This document shows, one piece after another, positions 36,881 through 49,300 of a DNA stretch of 64,000 nucleotides. The first letter of the stretch is position 1; the number at the start of each line of letters is the position of its first letter. Under the pieces are notes generated by a model, which had not been told where the DNA came from, did no database searches, and saw only the letters and a list, made by a program, of their open reading frames with translations. The translations under genes were made by a program, and so were the position numbers. The stretch spans positions 1-64,000 of the forward strand of contig JAOTON010001807.1 in NCBI GenBank assembly GCA_034440635.1, written 5' to 3'. The stretch is from Lepas anatifera. Lineage: Eukaryota; Arthropoda; Thecostraca; Lepadidae.

Positions 36881-39800
36881 CAAACTTATTGTGTGTGTGA
36901 AATAGTACAGTTATTTTTTCTAAACAAAAATTCAGTTAAGGTGCTGTCATTTTACTTTTTCTCATTGTACACCATAACAAGAGGTTCATCCTGACAATTA
37001 GAAGCACGGGGGGTACGATAGGTTTTGTTCGGTTTTTATCCCCACATAACGCGTGAGGATTAAATATGAGAATAATAAGCTTAGGGTAGGCCATGACCCG
37101 TGGCGTTTTTATAGACATTTAGGAACGAATTTTAACGGGGGAGGAGAGGGGATGTACAGTAAAAAGGTTTAAGCACTGCAGTGCCGCAAGAAAAATCCCA
37201 CACAATCCCGCGGCACCTACAGCGGGACTGAAGGCAGGTTGCGGAGCATTTTGCGGGACTTCAGCAGCCTCATTATATATAAGTAAATTTCAAATCCAGA
37301 CACAAAGTATGGGAACTCAATCAAAGTAGAGAATGTATTACTATGTAATGTATTACTATGTAATGTATTACTATGTAATGTATTACTATGTACTATATGT
37401 GTAAACACATTGAGCGTAAATGATACCCATTAAGTGAGCCTGATCTGAAAAGAAATAGTGGGCTGATTAACTACTGGTTTAAAAAGCAATAGCTTTGATA
37501 GACCTTGCAATATGCACACGGCGTGTCATATTTTGACGTAGCAAACAGTAACAAGACAGATTGACACAGCACAGTTTGATAAACAGTGTGTTATACCACA
37601 ACCGACTGAACCTTCAAGAGCTCATTAATGAAACGTCGAACAATCTAAGGTTAAAAAGTACCAAGAAAAAACCACATACATTTTACAAAGCAGTTCACAT
37701 GATTGTCAACAATGCAATAATTATCAAACAAACAAGCAAGATCATAGGCTAAAATTTTACAGTCAGATACAGTGAGTTCTTAACACTGGTTAAGTGTTTC
37801 AGCTATAATAGTTTGCGAGGCATAATACCTTAGGTTTTTAAACACTTAGACAGAAAAATCATCGTTAAAATGGGGCAAATTTTCATGCATTATTTAAAGC
37901 ATGTCCGAATGCCTACATGCTTAAAAAACACGGAAGCTAGGGAAGAAGAGATGAAGATAAAAGCTGAGACATGAAATACCGAGGAAGTCTTAGCTTTTAC
38001 TTATTTATAAATGCATACCAGCTTTGGGATTTAACCGTCTTTTTTATTTTTAAGTGAACACTTCAATGATTTGATTACGTGGAGAAACGAAGACGTTTCT
38101 GGCACAGAGGTTCAAAATAGTGAGAAACCATACCATTTTTGAAGTAAGTCCAAAATATTTGTTTTGATATTTTATTTAAACTGTTTTGAAATCATTTTGA
38201 TGTTTTTATTTATCAAAATTTCGAGAATTCTGCTTAAAAATGCTTTATTTTGTCCCAAAATGGAAATGAAACAATTGTTTTTATTTTTGGTAAAATATAA
38301 CTAATTGAAAAATATATGGTAATTTTAAAAATAGACTTACCTGACGGGTTAAAACTATTTGAGAATATATCCTATCCTTTTAGATTCGGTGACGTAAATT
38401 TCATCACTGAACATAAGTGAGGCGTTCTAGGAAAAATGCAAGACTGAGTACCAAGGCCAGTGTCCTGAAATTCACAATTTTCTAAGTGGAAAACGTATAT
38501 TTTTCAGATTTGTTTAGGGCTCACCAGGGACTTGTTTTGGCCTCACTTGGCAGAGGAATCGCGGGCATGAAAACCGGTATAATAAATATCTAAATTATGA
38601 CAGTGAATACCCAAACCATATAACTATATTTCCCAACCACCATTGATGTAATATCATGCCTGATTCCGTCCTCTCGCCAATCTCAAACGCCAATACTTCT
38701 CCCAGATAGACCACGAACGATATGACAACAAAACAAAACAATCCCGGCCTGCCTCAAACTAAAACATAAAACCCACAGAAAAAACACCAACGGTGACATG
38801 GGAAAAGTGAGGTAACAAAGGTTTTCTGGAGGTATAACAAATTTGGCATGTCCCAGAAGTTTCTGGCCCTTTCAAATGCAAAAGATGGCGCATACTTTTT
38901 GCCTAAGCGGCCTTGGGATTGGCTGCTACCAGATTTTCAGGTGAAGGAAATACTTCACGTGGGTATTCGTTCAGTGAGGCCGATTGGATCGAGGCGCATT
39001 CGTTTTCGTCTACTTTTAATTTTCGGCAATTATTCGCTTTAGAATAGGATACAAGTCACATTTGACAGGGTCAAAATGAGACATAGATTCCTAACAAGAC
39101 TACCAATAATGTGAAAGTAATCTTATAATTTCCAGGGAGGCTGCCAAAGCCAACCCTGATTTTTGAACTATTTTTTAGTGTTGGTGACATTGAGGAATAA
39201 ATTAGGATATGTATTATTTTACTGAACAGAAGTTGGAAAGTAATACATTTTTTTTCTTCAAGAAAAATGAATAGGTAATTTCTAGGCATTTTTATTATGC
39301 GGTTTCAGAGCTTCCTTAAAATTTTTAAACGCTCAGAACAACATCGTGACTTCGGTAAAAATCTCCACTTTAAGTGAGGCCAATTCCACCTTTGAATATG
39401 CTTCATAAAATACAGCTTTATTTTTCTTTTCGTTAGTTTTTCAAGTTGAAATATATTTTAGCAGCCTTTCTAGCGTTCGATTGCCCTCAACCATGCGTTT
39501 AGTAATGAGAAATGGGATTCCAAAGACATCCAAGTACCGAATTTGCCTCGGTGAAAAGGCCTCAGCTGGATTTCGTCCATTCAGAACAATGACGTCACTT
39601 TGTCGTATTATGGGGAACCCGAAATGATCTCGGTTGTCATGAATGGGTGGGCAAGTGCATGCGGTGAGTTTTTTTTAGCTACTTCGGTAACCTTGGCGAG
39701 CCCTGTATTGAGGCGGGAATATCACCAAGGCGGAGAATACAGAATTTTGAGGTCAGTGTGGTTGTTGGAAAAAAGCCTGGAAATTGAGTGAGTGCGTGGA

Positions 39801-40910
39801 AGGAATTTGAGTTTGCTGTTGGAAGGGATATTGTGGATGAGGGTTCATTTCTTATCCTTGATACTGCAGCTTACCTTTCGGGAAATTCACGATTAATCGA
39901 ACCATTTCTCCCATCTTAAATATCTACAGGAGATAGGTGGGTACCTACCTACTCAGTAAAGTATTGGGTGAGGTCAAAATACCTTGCAAAAGTTTTCCAC
40001 AGCTCGGAGAAAGGCTCAGACTGTACCTTATGCGGCTCATGATTTTTAAGGCTGGGTATGGTTGCTATTTTATTAATCTAAACTGATTGTACATACAAAT
40101 ATAGGCTGGTGGTTTTCACATATTGAAGCAAAATAATCCTGGCAGCGGTTGAGTGCTTAAATCCCACGTCTTGCATTAGATAATGGTAGCCTGTGTGGTC
40201 TTGCATGGGGGAAAGTTGTAGAACATCAAAATAAGGCGAAAAGGGATTTTATCTGGTTGGCTATTTACCATGTCTTCAGGGTCAAATGATGTATTCTATA
40301 TTTAAACATTAGAAATTATATAGCTTCCTAGTTCTATGTTAATGGGTTAGAGATTCAGGGTTATGAGATCCTATCTATATATGAGGTACCTACAATTGCG
40401 GAGTGTCAGAATGTTTTCATTCCACTAGGAGGTAGCAGAATGATGATTCTTGACTTCCATTCTACAGCAGATATTTTCATCTACTGTCAGTCAAAACAAA
40501 AAAACTGGTGGTAGTTGTTGCTTGTATTATGAAGGCATATCAATACAGTCCTAAATCAAAGTATTATCCTGAAAAAGTATTGGTTTGGTAAGAAGCAACA
40601 AACAGGTCCAGGAAAAAGGCTGTGATGCGACTTGTAGGCCTGCAAATACTTAACAAAAATGAGGCATGTTAATAAAGCAGGGGATTTTGGCCTCTTTTTG
40701 GGATTTTGGCCTAACTCTCCACCTTGCGTGAAAGCAATTTCAGGACCCTGACCAAGGCTTATGATGTACTCTGTACATATTCTGGCTACATTAGTTTAAA
40801 CAACTCGTGCGGCATTCCGGTACTAAGCGCACGAGGTGTTTTTCTCAGAATTTGATATTCTGGCTTACGATCGTAAATTTCATCATTGGCGATATCGTGG
40901 CGAACTGATG
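36881..40910. other. Interior of the 8.7-kb hAT element, no readable gene
   Basis: AT-rich sequence with only short frames. If a transposase existed it is too decayed, or too interrupted by introns, to recognise by eye. The 15-bp tandem repeat at 37333-37395 is the only clear structure. Confidence 0.4.
37333..37395. repeat. Tandem repeat, 15-bp unit ATGTATTACTATGTA
   Basis: Four consecutive copies of the 15-bp unit, almost without change. Confidence 0.9.
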
Positions 40911-41625
40911 GGGCATTCCAGGACAGACCGACCAAGGCTTGACACCACCATATCTAGAAAAAAATCTGAAACTTTGTCTCCGGGGTAGTTTTGGGCCAGA
41001 AACACGCCTGTGAGAATCTTAGCCCCCTCCGACCAACGGTAACCGAGTTATAGCCCGAGGCATTTTCAGGATGTCACCTTGTAGACTCATCTTTGATGCT
41101 TCATAACTCAAAAACGTATAGCCTGATTAACAACTTTTGTATATCGTTGAACTCGTCTTGAACTATACTTTATTTTGAAAAAGAAAATTTCAAAATTGGA
41201 AATTTTTTACTTTTAATTTGTTTGACCTTTTCTTGATTGACCTAGCTTGACCTTTTCGCAGTTGAAATTGCCCTTTTAGACACTTCAAAAATTTTTCTTC
41301 ATTAAATATCTTTCAAAAAAATGCGTTCTTGCTATGAGTTCCAAATTCTTAGCACCTAAGGTAGGTATGCAGACGGTTTTTGACCACTGCGGTAGTACAG
41401 CCTTATGTTTAACGCCGCAAACAAATCGATTGCTTTTGTAATCGGTTGCTTGCAATCATTTGGTATTGTCTTTACGAAATTTTCATCGTGAAAGTATCAA
41501 AATATATGACAATTAACACGCGCCCACCCAAGTGGGTGGGCAACCGGCCTCTTCAGGTTTCCACAAGTAGTAAAAAAAACACCTTCGCGCAGCGCCACCG
41601 TACTTCATGTACATACATATACATA

Positions 41626-42012
41626 CAGCCGGTTCCATACTGATTGGTAGGTAATAGGCCGCGGTCGTTTTTGCAAAATATCTCTCAAGCGATGTTTCCT
41701 GCCGACATTGTTGTTGCCTCACATGCTGCGTTTTATCTGGATGCATGAATTGACGTGCAGAAATAATTCATCGGGTCCAAAATTCGAAAGTAATTTAGAA
41801 AAGACACTGAAAAACAACGGGACCGGTGAAAACAGTGTTTTCTCCATAATTTTCCAAATTTACGTCTAATCCACTTCGCAGTGGCCCACATTTAAAGAGC
41901 CCGTCAAAATACATTACCAGAGAGGAAACCTTTTGTGGGAAGTGTAATCGCTTCTAAGATATTTCTTAAAACAAATGGCACTAATACCTACCAATCAGTG
42001 TGGAACCGGCTG
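41626..42012. mobile_element. TA-flanked MITE in the left arm
   Basis: CAGCCGGTTCCATACTGATT and its inverse (one mismatch) bound 387 bp, next to TA on both sides (41624-41625 and 42013-42014). The right arm of the host element lacks it, which proves it was inserted after the arms formed. Confidence 0.85.
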
Positions 42013-42141
42013 TACCTCTAACTCGAAATTTTTGCAGCTTCTGGCAAAATTTTAGGTCTGGGTCATACCAGATCAGACCGCCAACCCAGGTAAAGAGACC
42101 TAAACTCGAAAAAACTTTGGGAGGTGCATCAATAATATTAA

Positions 42142-43163
42142 CCTTCGCCCCACCGGGGGCCATCCATGGCCCCCTAAGGTTTTTCCGGGATAGCAGAAAA
42201 ATGACGAGGCGCAGTACCGCGGTTGAGGGCTCTACCTCTCACTGCATCATTTTCCCATCATCCCTGAAATTTTTACCCCGGGTCACCCAAGGTCAGGTCA
42301 CCAGACGAGGTCAACCAAGGTCACCTCACTTCAACTTTAGAGCTCTGTAAGAGCTACATTTCAAAGTTGATTGATTTGAAACTTCCTACACTTCATGACC
42401 CCTCCAGGGTCTACAAGGTATATATCCGGAATTTTTCGATTTCGTGCCCTGAGGTCAGGTCACGAGGCGATCTCTCCCATTGGAAAAGCATGGTGAAAAC
42501 CTGTTTCATGATATAAAAGCCACAAAAATGATTGCAAATACTCAGACTGCTCAGAGAAGCGTTTTTGGACATCCTTTCACGGATCCCATAGGTCATATTT
42601 ACCCTTTGACTTTTCCAAGGTCATCCAAGGTCACCAGAGGTCAAAAACAGTATTTTGACAATAACTTTTGACCTAATTAAGCTAGAGCGATGAAACAAAC
42701 ACCATCGTGTTTGTCTTGTCACTGGCTTTCATTTGATATACAGCAAGGTCACTTTGTGACCTTTCGTGACCTCAGGTCATATTAGGTCACGAGGTGACCT
42801 CTGGAGGTCAAACCACTGGCGAGAGGTCTTTACGTTCCACATAGCGGAAAAAGTACTGGCAATTTCCTATCAAATGGACTTTACCAGGCCTCAATAGCTC
42901 TAATTACATAAGAGTTATGACCAGTTTGCTTAATCATTGCATATTTGAGTGAAAATAGCCGATCTTGACCTAATTTGACCTCCGGAGGTCAAACCATTGA
43001 CCTGAGCACTAAAACATGCGAAGTAATTTCTTACTGAATTCACGCGAGCTTTCTATTGCACTTTGCAGATTTGCGCTAACGCCCATATTTTCGGAGTTAG
43101 AGGGGGACTATCGATGGCCCCCGGTGGGGCGAAGGTGGCGCCGGACCCCCGGTGGGGCGCGGG
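42142..43163. mobile_element. TTAA element, family 1
   Basis: TTAA at 42138-42141 and 43164-43167 bound GC-rich ends with CGCCCCACCGGGGGCCATC and its inverse (42145 and about 43135). The interior carries a dense set of AGGTCA half-sites, including three in a row with 4-bp spacing at 42618-42643. Non-coding. Confidence 0.78.
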
Positions 43164-43167
43164 TTAA

Positions 43168-44424
43168 ATCTAGCCTATCGTCGTTAGATTCACATTACAT
43201 AGTAAGGTCGCCGAGCAGGATAATTTTTCATAGCAGGATTTCTATGTCGATAACCGGGAGCAGGGTCAGGGTCATGATCTTTCCATTAGAAATGCATGGG
43301 GCAATTGGTAAATTTTGATAACTTGAGAGAATTGAGCATTGTCAAGAATTGCGATGGAGGTTTTATTTTTACGTTGTCGTGTCTGACTTGAAACTTCAGT
43401 TTGATTAATATTCTTTTTACCATACAGACCTAAGCCTGGCTCTAGGTCAAAGCAGGTTAATTTTGACATTTGACTAGGCAATATTATAATATGCATAATC
43501 CGTTTGGGCTCAACAAGAGTGTTCCAATGGCACTGAACATTTCTTTATACGGTTCTCCTCTGTCACCTATTATGCCACAAAACTTAGGTTTCCACTTATT
43601 TCCTGTAACAAATACTGTGACGTCGAGCAAACTCAAAGGTGACACGACCAAACGATTGTATGTAACATATTCGGTAGTGATTTTAACCTCCTGTTTAGCG
43701 GCATCACTCCCAGTGCACTGTGTCATTATCCATCTGGGATTCTGGGATCCGTGTCAGCTATGAAATGATCACCCTGTAAAAATATCATGAGGCAACATGT
43801 TCAAGTGACCAAGTCGAATGCGTTACAATTTCAAGACATTTTTTCTCATATATGAGCAGATTCAAATTACTTTTTGGGAATAAACGCCTTTCAGACAGGT
43901 TTGTTTACATTGCATGAATCCTCTCAAACGTATGCTGTGCTGCACTGGGTCACCTTGTATCGATATTATTTTTCCCTCTCCAGGAACGATGTAATTGTGT
44001 GAGTTAGTGGTGCCCATAGGATAAGGTATACTTGTTTCAATTATGGATAAAGCCGCGACATCTTTGTAAATTTTCGTTTAAGGCTGAAAGGTCCATTATT
44101 GATAAGTTCATTTGCCCTTGTCTCCCTCGAAACAGTGGATCCATTTCTATCTCTTTTAATGACTGCAATTTTTATTTTTATAAATATTGTCCAAAGTTGT
44201 TGCCAGTTCAGTTTTAGGAGTAGGTGTCTCACTAGAGTCATCAAGGAACTTTTTACGGAGACCCCGACCCCACCGATCAAACGAATAACTCCCACGATGA
44301 AGTGTTAATCAAGGAACCAAAGTGGACAGTCCCACAAGGCATAACGACGACCGTCTACCTCAGGTCACCCCCTCACCAGTCAGTTGCCAGCTGGCCTTCA
44401 GTATTTACGGTACCTACCACCTCC
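43168..44424. other. Interior of long-TIR element 40911-45194
   Basis: Only short frames without recognisable motifs; no repeat boundary seen. Confidence 0.3.
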
Positions 44425-45283
44425 CAGTTGACCTAAATTATTTTTTCAGAAGTTGCAAAATGTTGTGTTAGAGGTACATGGAGTACGGTGGCGCTGCACG
44501 AAGCTGTTTTTTTTACTACCTGTAGAGACCTGAGGAGGCCGGTTGCCCACCCACTCGGGTGGGCGCGTGTTAATTTTCATAAATTCTGACACTTGCACGA
44601 TGAAAATTTCGTAAAGACAAAGCAATATGATTGCCAGCAACCGATTACAAAAGCAATCACTATGTTAGAGGCGTTAAACATAAGGCTAAACTGCCGCAGT
44701 GGTCAAAAACGGTCTACATACCTACTTTCGGTGCTAAATATTTGAAACTTATAGAAAGAACGTATTTTCTCATTTTTTCTATCGAAAGATATTTGATGAA
44801 GAAAATTTTTTGAGGTGTCTAAAAGGGCAATTTCAACTGCGAAAAGGTCAAGCTAGGTTAAAAAGAAAAGGTTAAACAAATTAAAAGTAAAAAATTTTCC
44901 AATTTTGAAATTTTCTTTTCCAAAATAAGGTATAGTTCAAGACGAGTTCAATGATATACAAAACTTGTTAATCAGACTATGCGTTATTGATTTATGAAGC
45001 ATCAAAGATGAGTCTACAAGGTGACCTCCCGAAAATGCCTCGGACTATAACTCGGTCACCGTTGGTCGGAGGGGGCTAAGATTCTCACAGGCGTGTTTCT
45101 GGCCCAAAACTACCCCGGAGACAAAGTTTCAAATTTTTCTAGACATTGTGGTGTCAAATTGAAATATTTTTGGTCGTTTTGTCCTGGAATGCCCCTGATG
45201 TCTGGAATTGGCGAAACTTGGCGAAATGGTGAATCAAATTTGGCGAAACATCCCATTTTTCATCCAGCAGCCCTGGGCTAGCC

Positions 45284-45932
45284 TGTGCTGACTGCCGCCG
45301 TCTCGCCTGTCCGAAGAGCAGCCTCGGATGGTGTGGCAAATAATCAAGCCAATAGAGAGTAAGGTATGGCTAGAAATGTTTCCAAAACCCTATGTTTATA
45401 CATCTCCTGGTTATGGTTTAAAGCTCTATCATTCTCATGGAGAAATTTCCGCAGAATTTCTTCCGATACAAGTTAACACGCTTCCACCAATCAGCGGCTG
45501 CCATCCGCCGGCAGCCGTGATCGCCTGTGGGCACAGAGGTTACAGAGGTCACGCTGGTCGCCGCTGACGCCAAGTTCAAGCCTCGGTGGGAGGGGCCGCG
45601 GGCGGATTGCAATGCTTCATGTGTGGTGTTGAAAATGGTGGTCGTTGTGCCTGGTGTCAGACTGAGGGAGGGGGACCGGTGTATGAGACATTCTGTGCAC
45701 GCGGGTAGATATATGAGTGAGGCGTTTGGGGCAATGTGCAGTGCCGATAACATTGGAAAAACATGAGTGCGAGTTCATGAAATGAGTTCGGTATATGAGT
45801 ATCCTTAGAGGACAAAATTACAGACACCAATTTCAAGTCCATAGTATTTTTCGGTATCAGGGCAGATGATGCAGCTTTTCAAGATTTTTTAAGATTGACA
45901 TATTTATTAAAGGTACAACACACACACCGTGT
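45284..45932. other. Unannotated stretch
   Basis: A plus-strand frame (45527-45766) has no ATG at a sensible place and no recognisable family. Nothing else supported. Confidence 0.25.
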
Positions 45933-45941
45933 ATGTGGCAT

Positions 45942-48900
45942 TAGGGTGTCCCAAAATACCACTTTTTCGTCTGTGCAAGCTTGCCGGTTGACACCGCATT
46001 CTCCTTTGAGTTAATAATGAGCATGCAAAATTTGGATTCGATCCTTTGAGGTTTGGTCCCCCCGCCCCCAAAACTGGTGAAAATCGAAAATCGTTGAATT
46101 GTCTCGAAAATGGGTTCATTCGAAAGCTTATGACAGAGGAAAACATATTTCCTCATACAAATTGATGTAAAACCACTTCTTCAACGTTTTAGAGAGCTAA
46201 GAAGTTCCGAATTGTGGTATTACTGGCCAGAGGCGGATCTAATAAACTTTTTTGGGGGTAACATGAGCAAAATGGGAAAACAGTGTCTTGTTTTCAAGAA
46301 AATAGACCTCAATTGGCCAAAGCGAGTAGAGTTTATCACTTTTAAGGGTATGGCTGGATTGGTTTTCCTTGCATCCGCCACTGGTATGGACATGACAAAC
46401 TATATATTGTACTTCGCCTGATTTCGGGAAACAAAGCCATTTGCTGCATCACTACGGATATAAGTGTTTGGTACCATTGCGACCGTTAGAATGAATATTC
46501 CATGTTTTCGTTCCTTTACAGAGTTGTGTCATGACTAATTTGCATTTAATGTTAAAGCAGTCTACCTGAAGCAAATGGTACGATGCCTTCAGCATACTCG
46601 AAGAAAAGATCCAATGATGAAGAAGGGAGAAGTCAGCGACGGAAAAACATGCGGACTGACCTCTGAAGTAGTTCAGGCATCAATTGAAACGATGAGATGA
46701 CCTTGTTGGTAAATCCCTTCAGCTGCCTGCCAATCAGCTACCGACCAAGCGTAAAATCCTCCAAAGGGACCGAGCCCTCCGCATACAAGAGCCTAGTGCA
46801 GTGAAGCACTAACTAGCTGGATAGATCGCTTTAGAGGTCCAGGCGATATATGTCACCGTTCGAGTGCCCTGCAATACTGTTTACAGCAGCTGTAAAAATG
46901 TGTCATGCATACGCTAGGCGTGTGGTTAAAGTAATGCTGAAATCTGAATCGAGAAACACTTTCATTTCAGCGCCAGCTCTATTAACTTCATCGCCAGCTC
47001 ATGGCAGTCGGTTATTATTTTCATGGTAACAGTGACAAGTTCTTAAGGAACTTGCAAATGATCATGAGGTCTAACAACAATCCTTCTTCGCAAGAGGACT
47101 TCAGTTTCTTCATTAATCAACACCAGGTGCCTAATCCTAGAATTAGATAAAATATTTTCTGCTCACGCTGTTCTTTGTTGTTGTTTTTCTGGCGATACTC
47201 TTCGACAAGCTCTCCATGGCCCCCGCCGAGCACCTTCAAGTCAAGCAGATTGCAGAGCTAATCGCCCTCTTTCATGACCCATACTTCTTGCAGGCCCTAC
47301 TGACTGCGGGAACTCCACGGCTTGACCTCAGGCTGTTCCAGGACATGAAGACCTATTCAGGGCAGCTACCAAGTGCTGTGAAAGCCACACAGTGCTCTAT
47401 CATGCGTCAACCCTGGCATCTCACGGGGAAAACGCCGTCCTCTGGTTGTTTGGTGAGGGTGTGTCAACAGATGAAAATGCAGAGGTAGCAGCTGCACTCC
47501 TGACAGTCACATAACCAGGAACATTGGCACAGGGAAAGCCGATGTTGTCAGGAGCAGATAAGCTGAGGCTCTGTAACTTCGTCCGACCGCACTCCTGGCT
47601 GGCATTCAGGTGGATGAACGTCAGCAACCAGTGCTTACCACCCAGGAATCGGCGAGTGATAAAGACTTCATCTGTATGAACGCTTTCATGGAAAATCTAG
47701 CAGTCACAACGACAGCGCGGAACGATCGGTGAAATACATCATGGACTACACCGACGTTGCCCGCGAAGGTGCATGAGGGCTCGGAACTGACAGTAGCCTG
47801 CGCACACCGTCTCCAAGCGCCGAATCTCGAAAAAGAGCTGGATGGCGTGCACGTTTAAAATATTAATATAGAACTAGAAGGAGCAGTCTAACAACATTTT
47901 GTCTGAGAACAAGTTTCCTTTCCCATTCATGGGCTTCCGAATAAACACATTAAAGCCATTGGCTTGATGATATGGTGTGTCGTTTTGACTGCACCAATCG
48001 GTTGCGAAAAATGAAACAATCATATTTGTGCAATGAACGCCCACTTTCCATGCCATTCACAGTCCCAGGGAAAAGAAATCTAGCTATGCCCTTGAAGCGG
48101 TTAAATTGTACAGACTGTGATGATTCTGGTCCATTTTCTTGAAAAAACAATAATTTTCCCACATTTCCCGCGATACCCCCAAAAAATTATAAGATCCGCC
48201 TCTGGCCAGTGATCTCGCAATTCGAAACTTCTTAGCTCCATAAAAGCATCAAGAAGTGGTTTTACATCAATTTAAATGAGGGAAATAGGTTTTTCTGTCA
48301 TAAGCTTTCATATAAACCAATTTTCAAGCCAATACAACGGTTTTCCATTTTCATCAGTTAAAAGGGGGCGGGGAGACCAAACCTCAAAGCATCGATTCAA
48401 AATTTTGCATGCTCATTATTAACTCAAAGGAGAATGCGGTGTCAACTGGCAGGCTTGCACAGACGAAAAGTGGTATTTTGGGACACCTTAATTACTCCTG
48501 ACACGACAATTCTGTAAAGGAACAAAACATGGTATATTTCTTCTAACGGTCACAACGGTGTAAAGGAGTACTTCAGTGGTCGGCCTGCATGTTTTTCCCG
48601 TTGCTGACTTGTCTCTTCTTCATCATTGTATCTTTTCTTCGAGTATGCTGAGGCATCGTACAATTTGCTTCAGGAAGACCGCTTCAACATTAAATGCAAA
48701 TTACTCTGCACGACAACTCTGTAAAGGAACGAACACATGGAATATTCATTCCAACGGTCACAATGGTACCATGCACTTATATCCGTAGTGATGCCGCAAA
48801 TGGCTTTGTTTCCCGAAATCAGGCGAAGTACAATTTATAATTTGTCATGTCCATACCAGTAGCGGATGCAAGGAAAACCAATCCAGTCATCCCCTTAAAA

Positions 48901-49291
48901 GTGATAAAACTCTACTCGCTTTGGCCAATTGTGGTCTATTTTCTTGAAAAGACACTGTTTTCCCATTTTGCTCATGTTACCCCAAAAAAGTTTATTAGAT
49001 CCGCCTCTGGCCAGTGATACCACAATTCGGAACCTCTTAGCTCTCTAAAACGTTGAAGAAGTGGTTTTACATCAATTTGTATGAGGGAAATATGTTTTCC
49101 TCTGTCATAAGCTTTCGAATGAACCCATTTTCGAGACAATTCAACGATTTTCGATTTTCACCAGTTTTGGGGGCGGGGGGACCAAACCTCAAAGGATCGA
49201 ATCCAAATTTTGCATGCTCATTATTAACTCAAAGGAGAATGCGGTGTCAACCGGCAAGCTTGCACAGACGAAAAGTGGTTTTTGGGACCTA
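45942..49291. mobile_element. Long-TIR transposon with 9-bp target duplication
   Basis: The left arm 45942-46665 and the right arm about 48565-49291 are inverted copies of roughly 0.7 kb. Shared landmarks are GCTTGCACAGACGAAAAGTG, TTTTGCATGCTCATTATTAA and AGAGGCGGATCTAATAAAC. The tips are TAGG(GT)GTCCCAAAA. The nonamer ATGTGGCAT lies outside both ends (45933-45941 and 49292-49300). Long TIRs with a 9-bp duplication are as in Mutator-like elements. A third, direct partial arm lies at about 47990-48490. Between the arms is a degenerate gene (46583-47860). Confidence 0.87.
46583..47860 (+). pseudogene. Degenerate transposon gene of an uncharacterised family
   Basis: The first ATG (46583) lies in the inner part of the left arm and opens a basic stretch, MPSAYSKKRSNDEEGRSQRR. 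After a frameshift come SEVVQASIETMR and LPANQLPTKRKILQRDRALR (to about 46800). A better kept part starts at 47216: HLQVKQIAELIALFHDPYFL, then PRLDLRLFQDMKTYS and MRQPWHLT. A one-base shift near 47425 leads to ENAVLWLFGEGVSTDENAEV, with later pieces FVRPHSWLAF and NDSAERSVKYIMDYTDV (about 47710-47755). From memory, the pattern 'W(Y/H)LT-E-V--LF...VGP-SW-LF...ND-AER-VK-I-DY' recurs in uncharacterised proteins of many invertebrate genomes, usually in repeats. No function is known to me; it may be the transposase or an accessory protein of the surrounding element. Several stops and shifts make this copy dead. Confidence 0.55.
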
Positions 49292-49300
49292 ATGTGGCAT

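Larger units (their letters stand above)
40911..45194. mobile_element. Long-TIR element, arms about 0.75 kb, 6-bp duplication
   Basis: The arms 40911-41612 plus 42015-42055 (left) and about 44425-45194 (right) are inverted copies of each other. Matching landmarks are GGGCATTCCAGGACA at the tip, TAACTCGGTCACCGTTGGTC, and CCACCCACTCGGGTGGGC. The hexamer CTGATG flanks both ends (40905-40910 and 45195-45200). Each arm contains TTAACACGCGCCC (41513 and 44573 inverted), the terminal motif of TTAA family 1. No transposase is readable. It is inserted in the 8.7-kb hAT element 81 bp from its right end. Confidence 0.85.
36620..45275. mobile_element. hAT element, 8.7 kb, with nested insertions
   Basis: The ends CAGGGCTGCCAGATG and (inverted) CAGGGCTGCTGGATG are flanked by the perfect 8-bp duplication GGCTAGCC (36612-36619 and 45276-45283). 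Both subterminal regions are rich in TTTCGCCAA/TTGGCGA words. Only 81 bp of this element remain on the right of the nested 4.3-kb element 40911-45194; without it and its duplication the hAT element is about 4.4 kb. No intact transposase can be read in 36881-40910; the frames there are short and unrecognised. Confidence 0.85.

Noticed and set aside
39600..39791. Frame with a GTGAGT donor inside the 8.7-kb hAT element
   Set aside because: Could be a transposase remnant, but it is too short and shows no hAT motif.
45527..45766. A 79-codon plus-strand frame with natural-looking residues
   Set aside because: No ATG at the start, no convincing splice sites and no recognisable motif.
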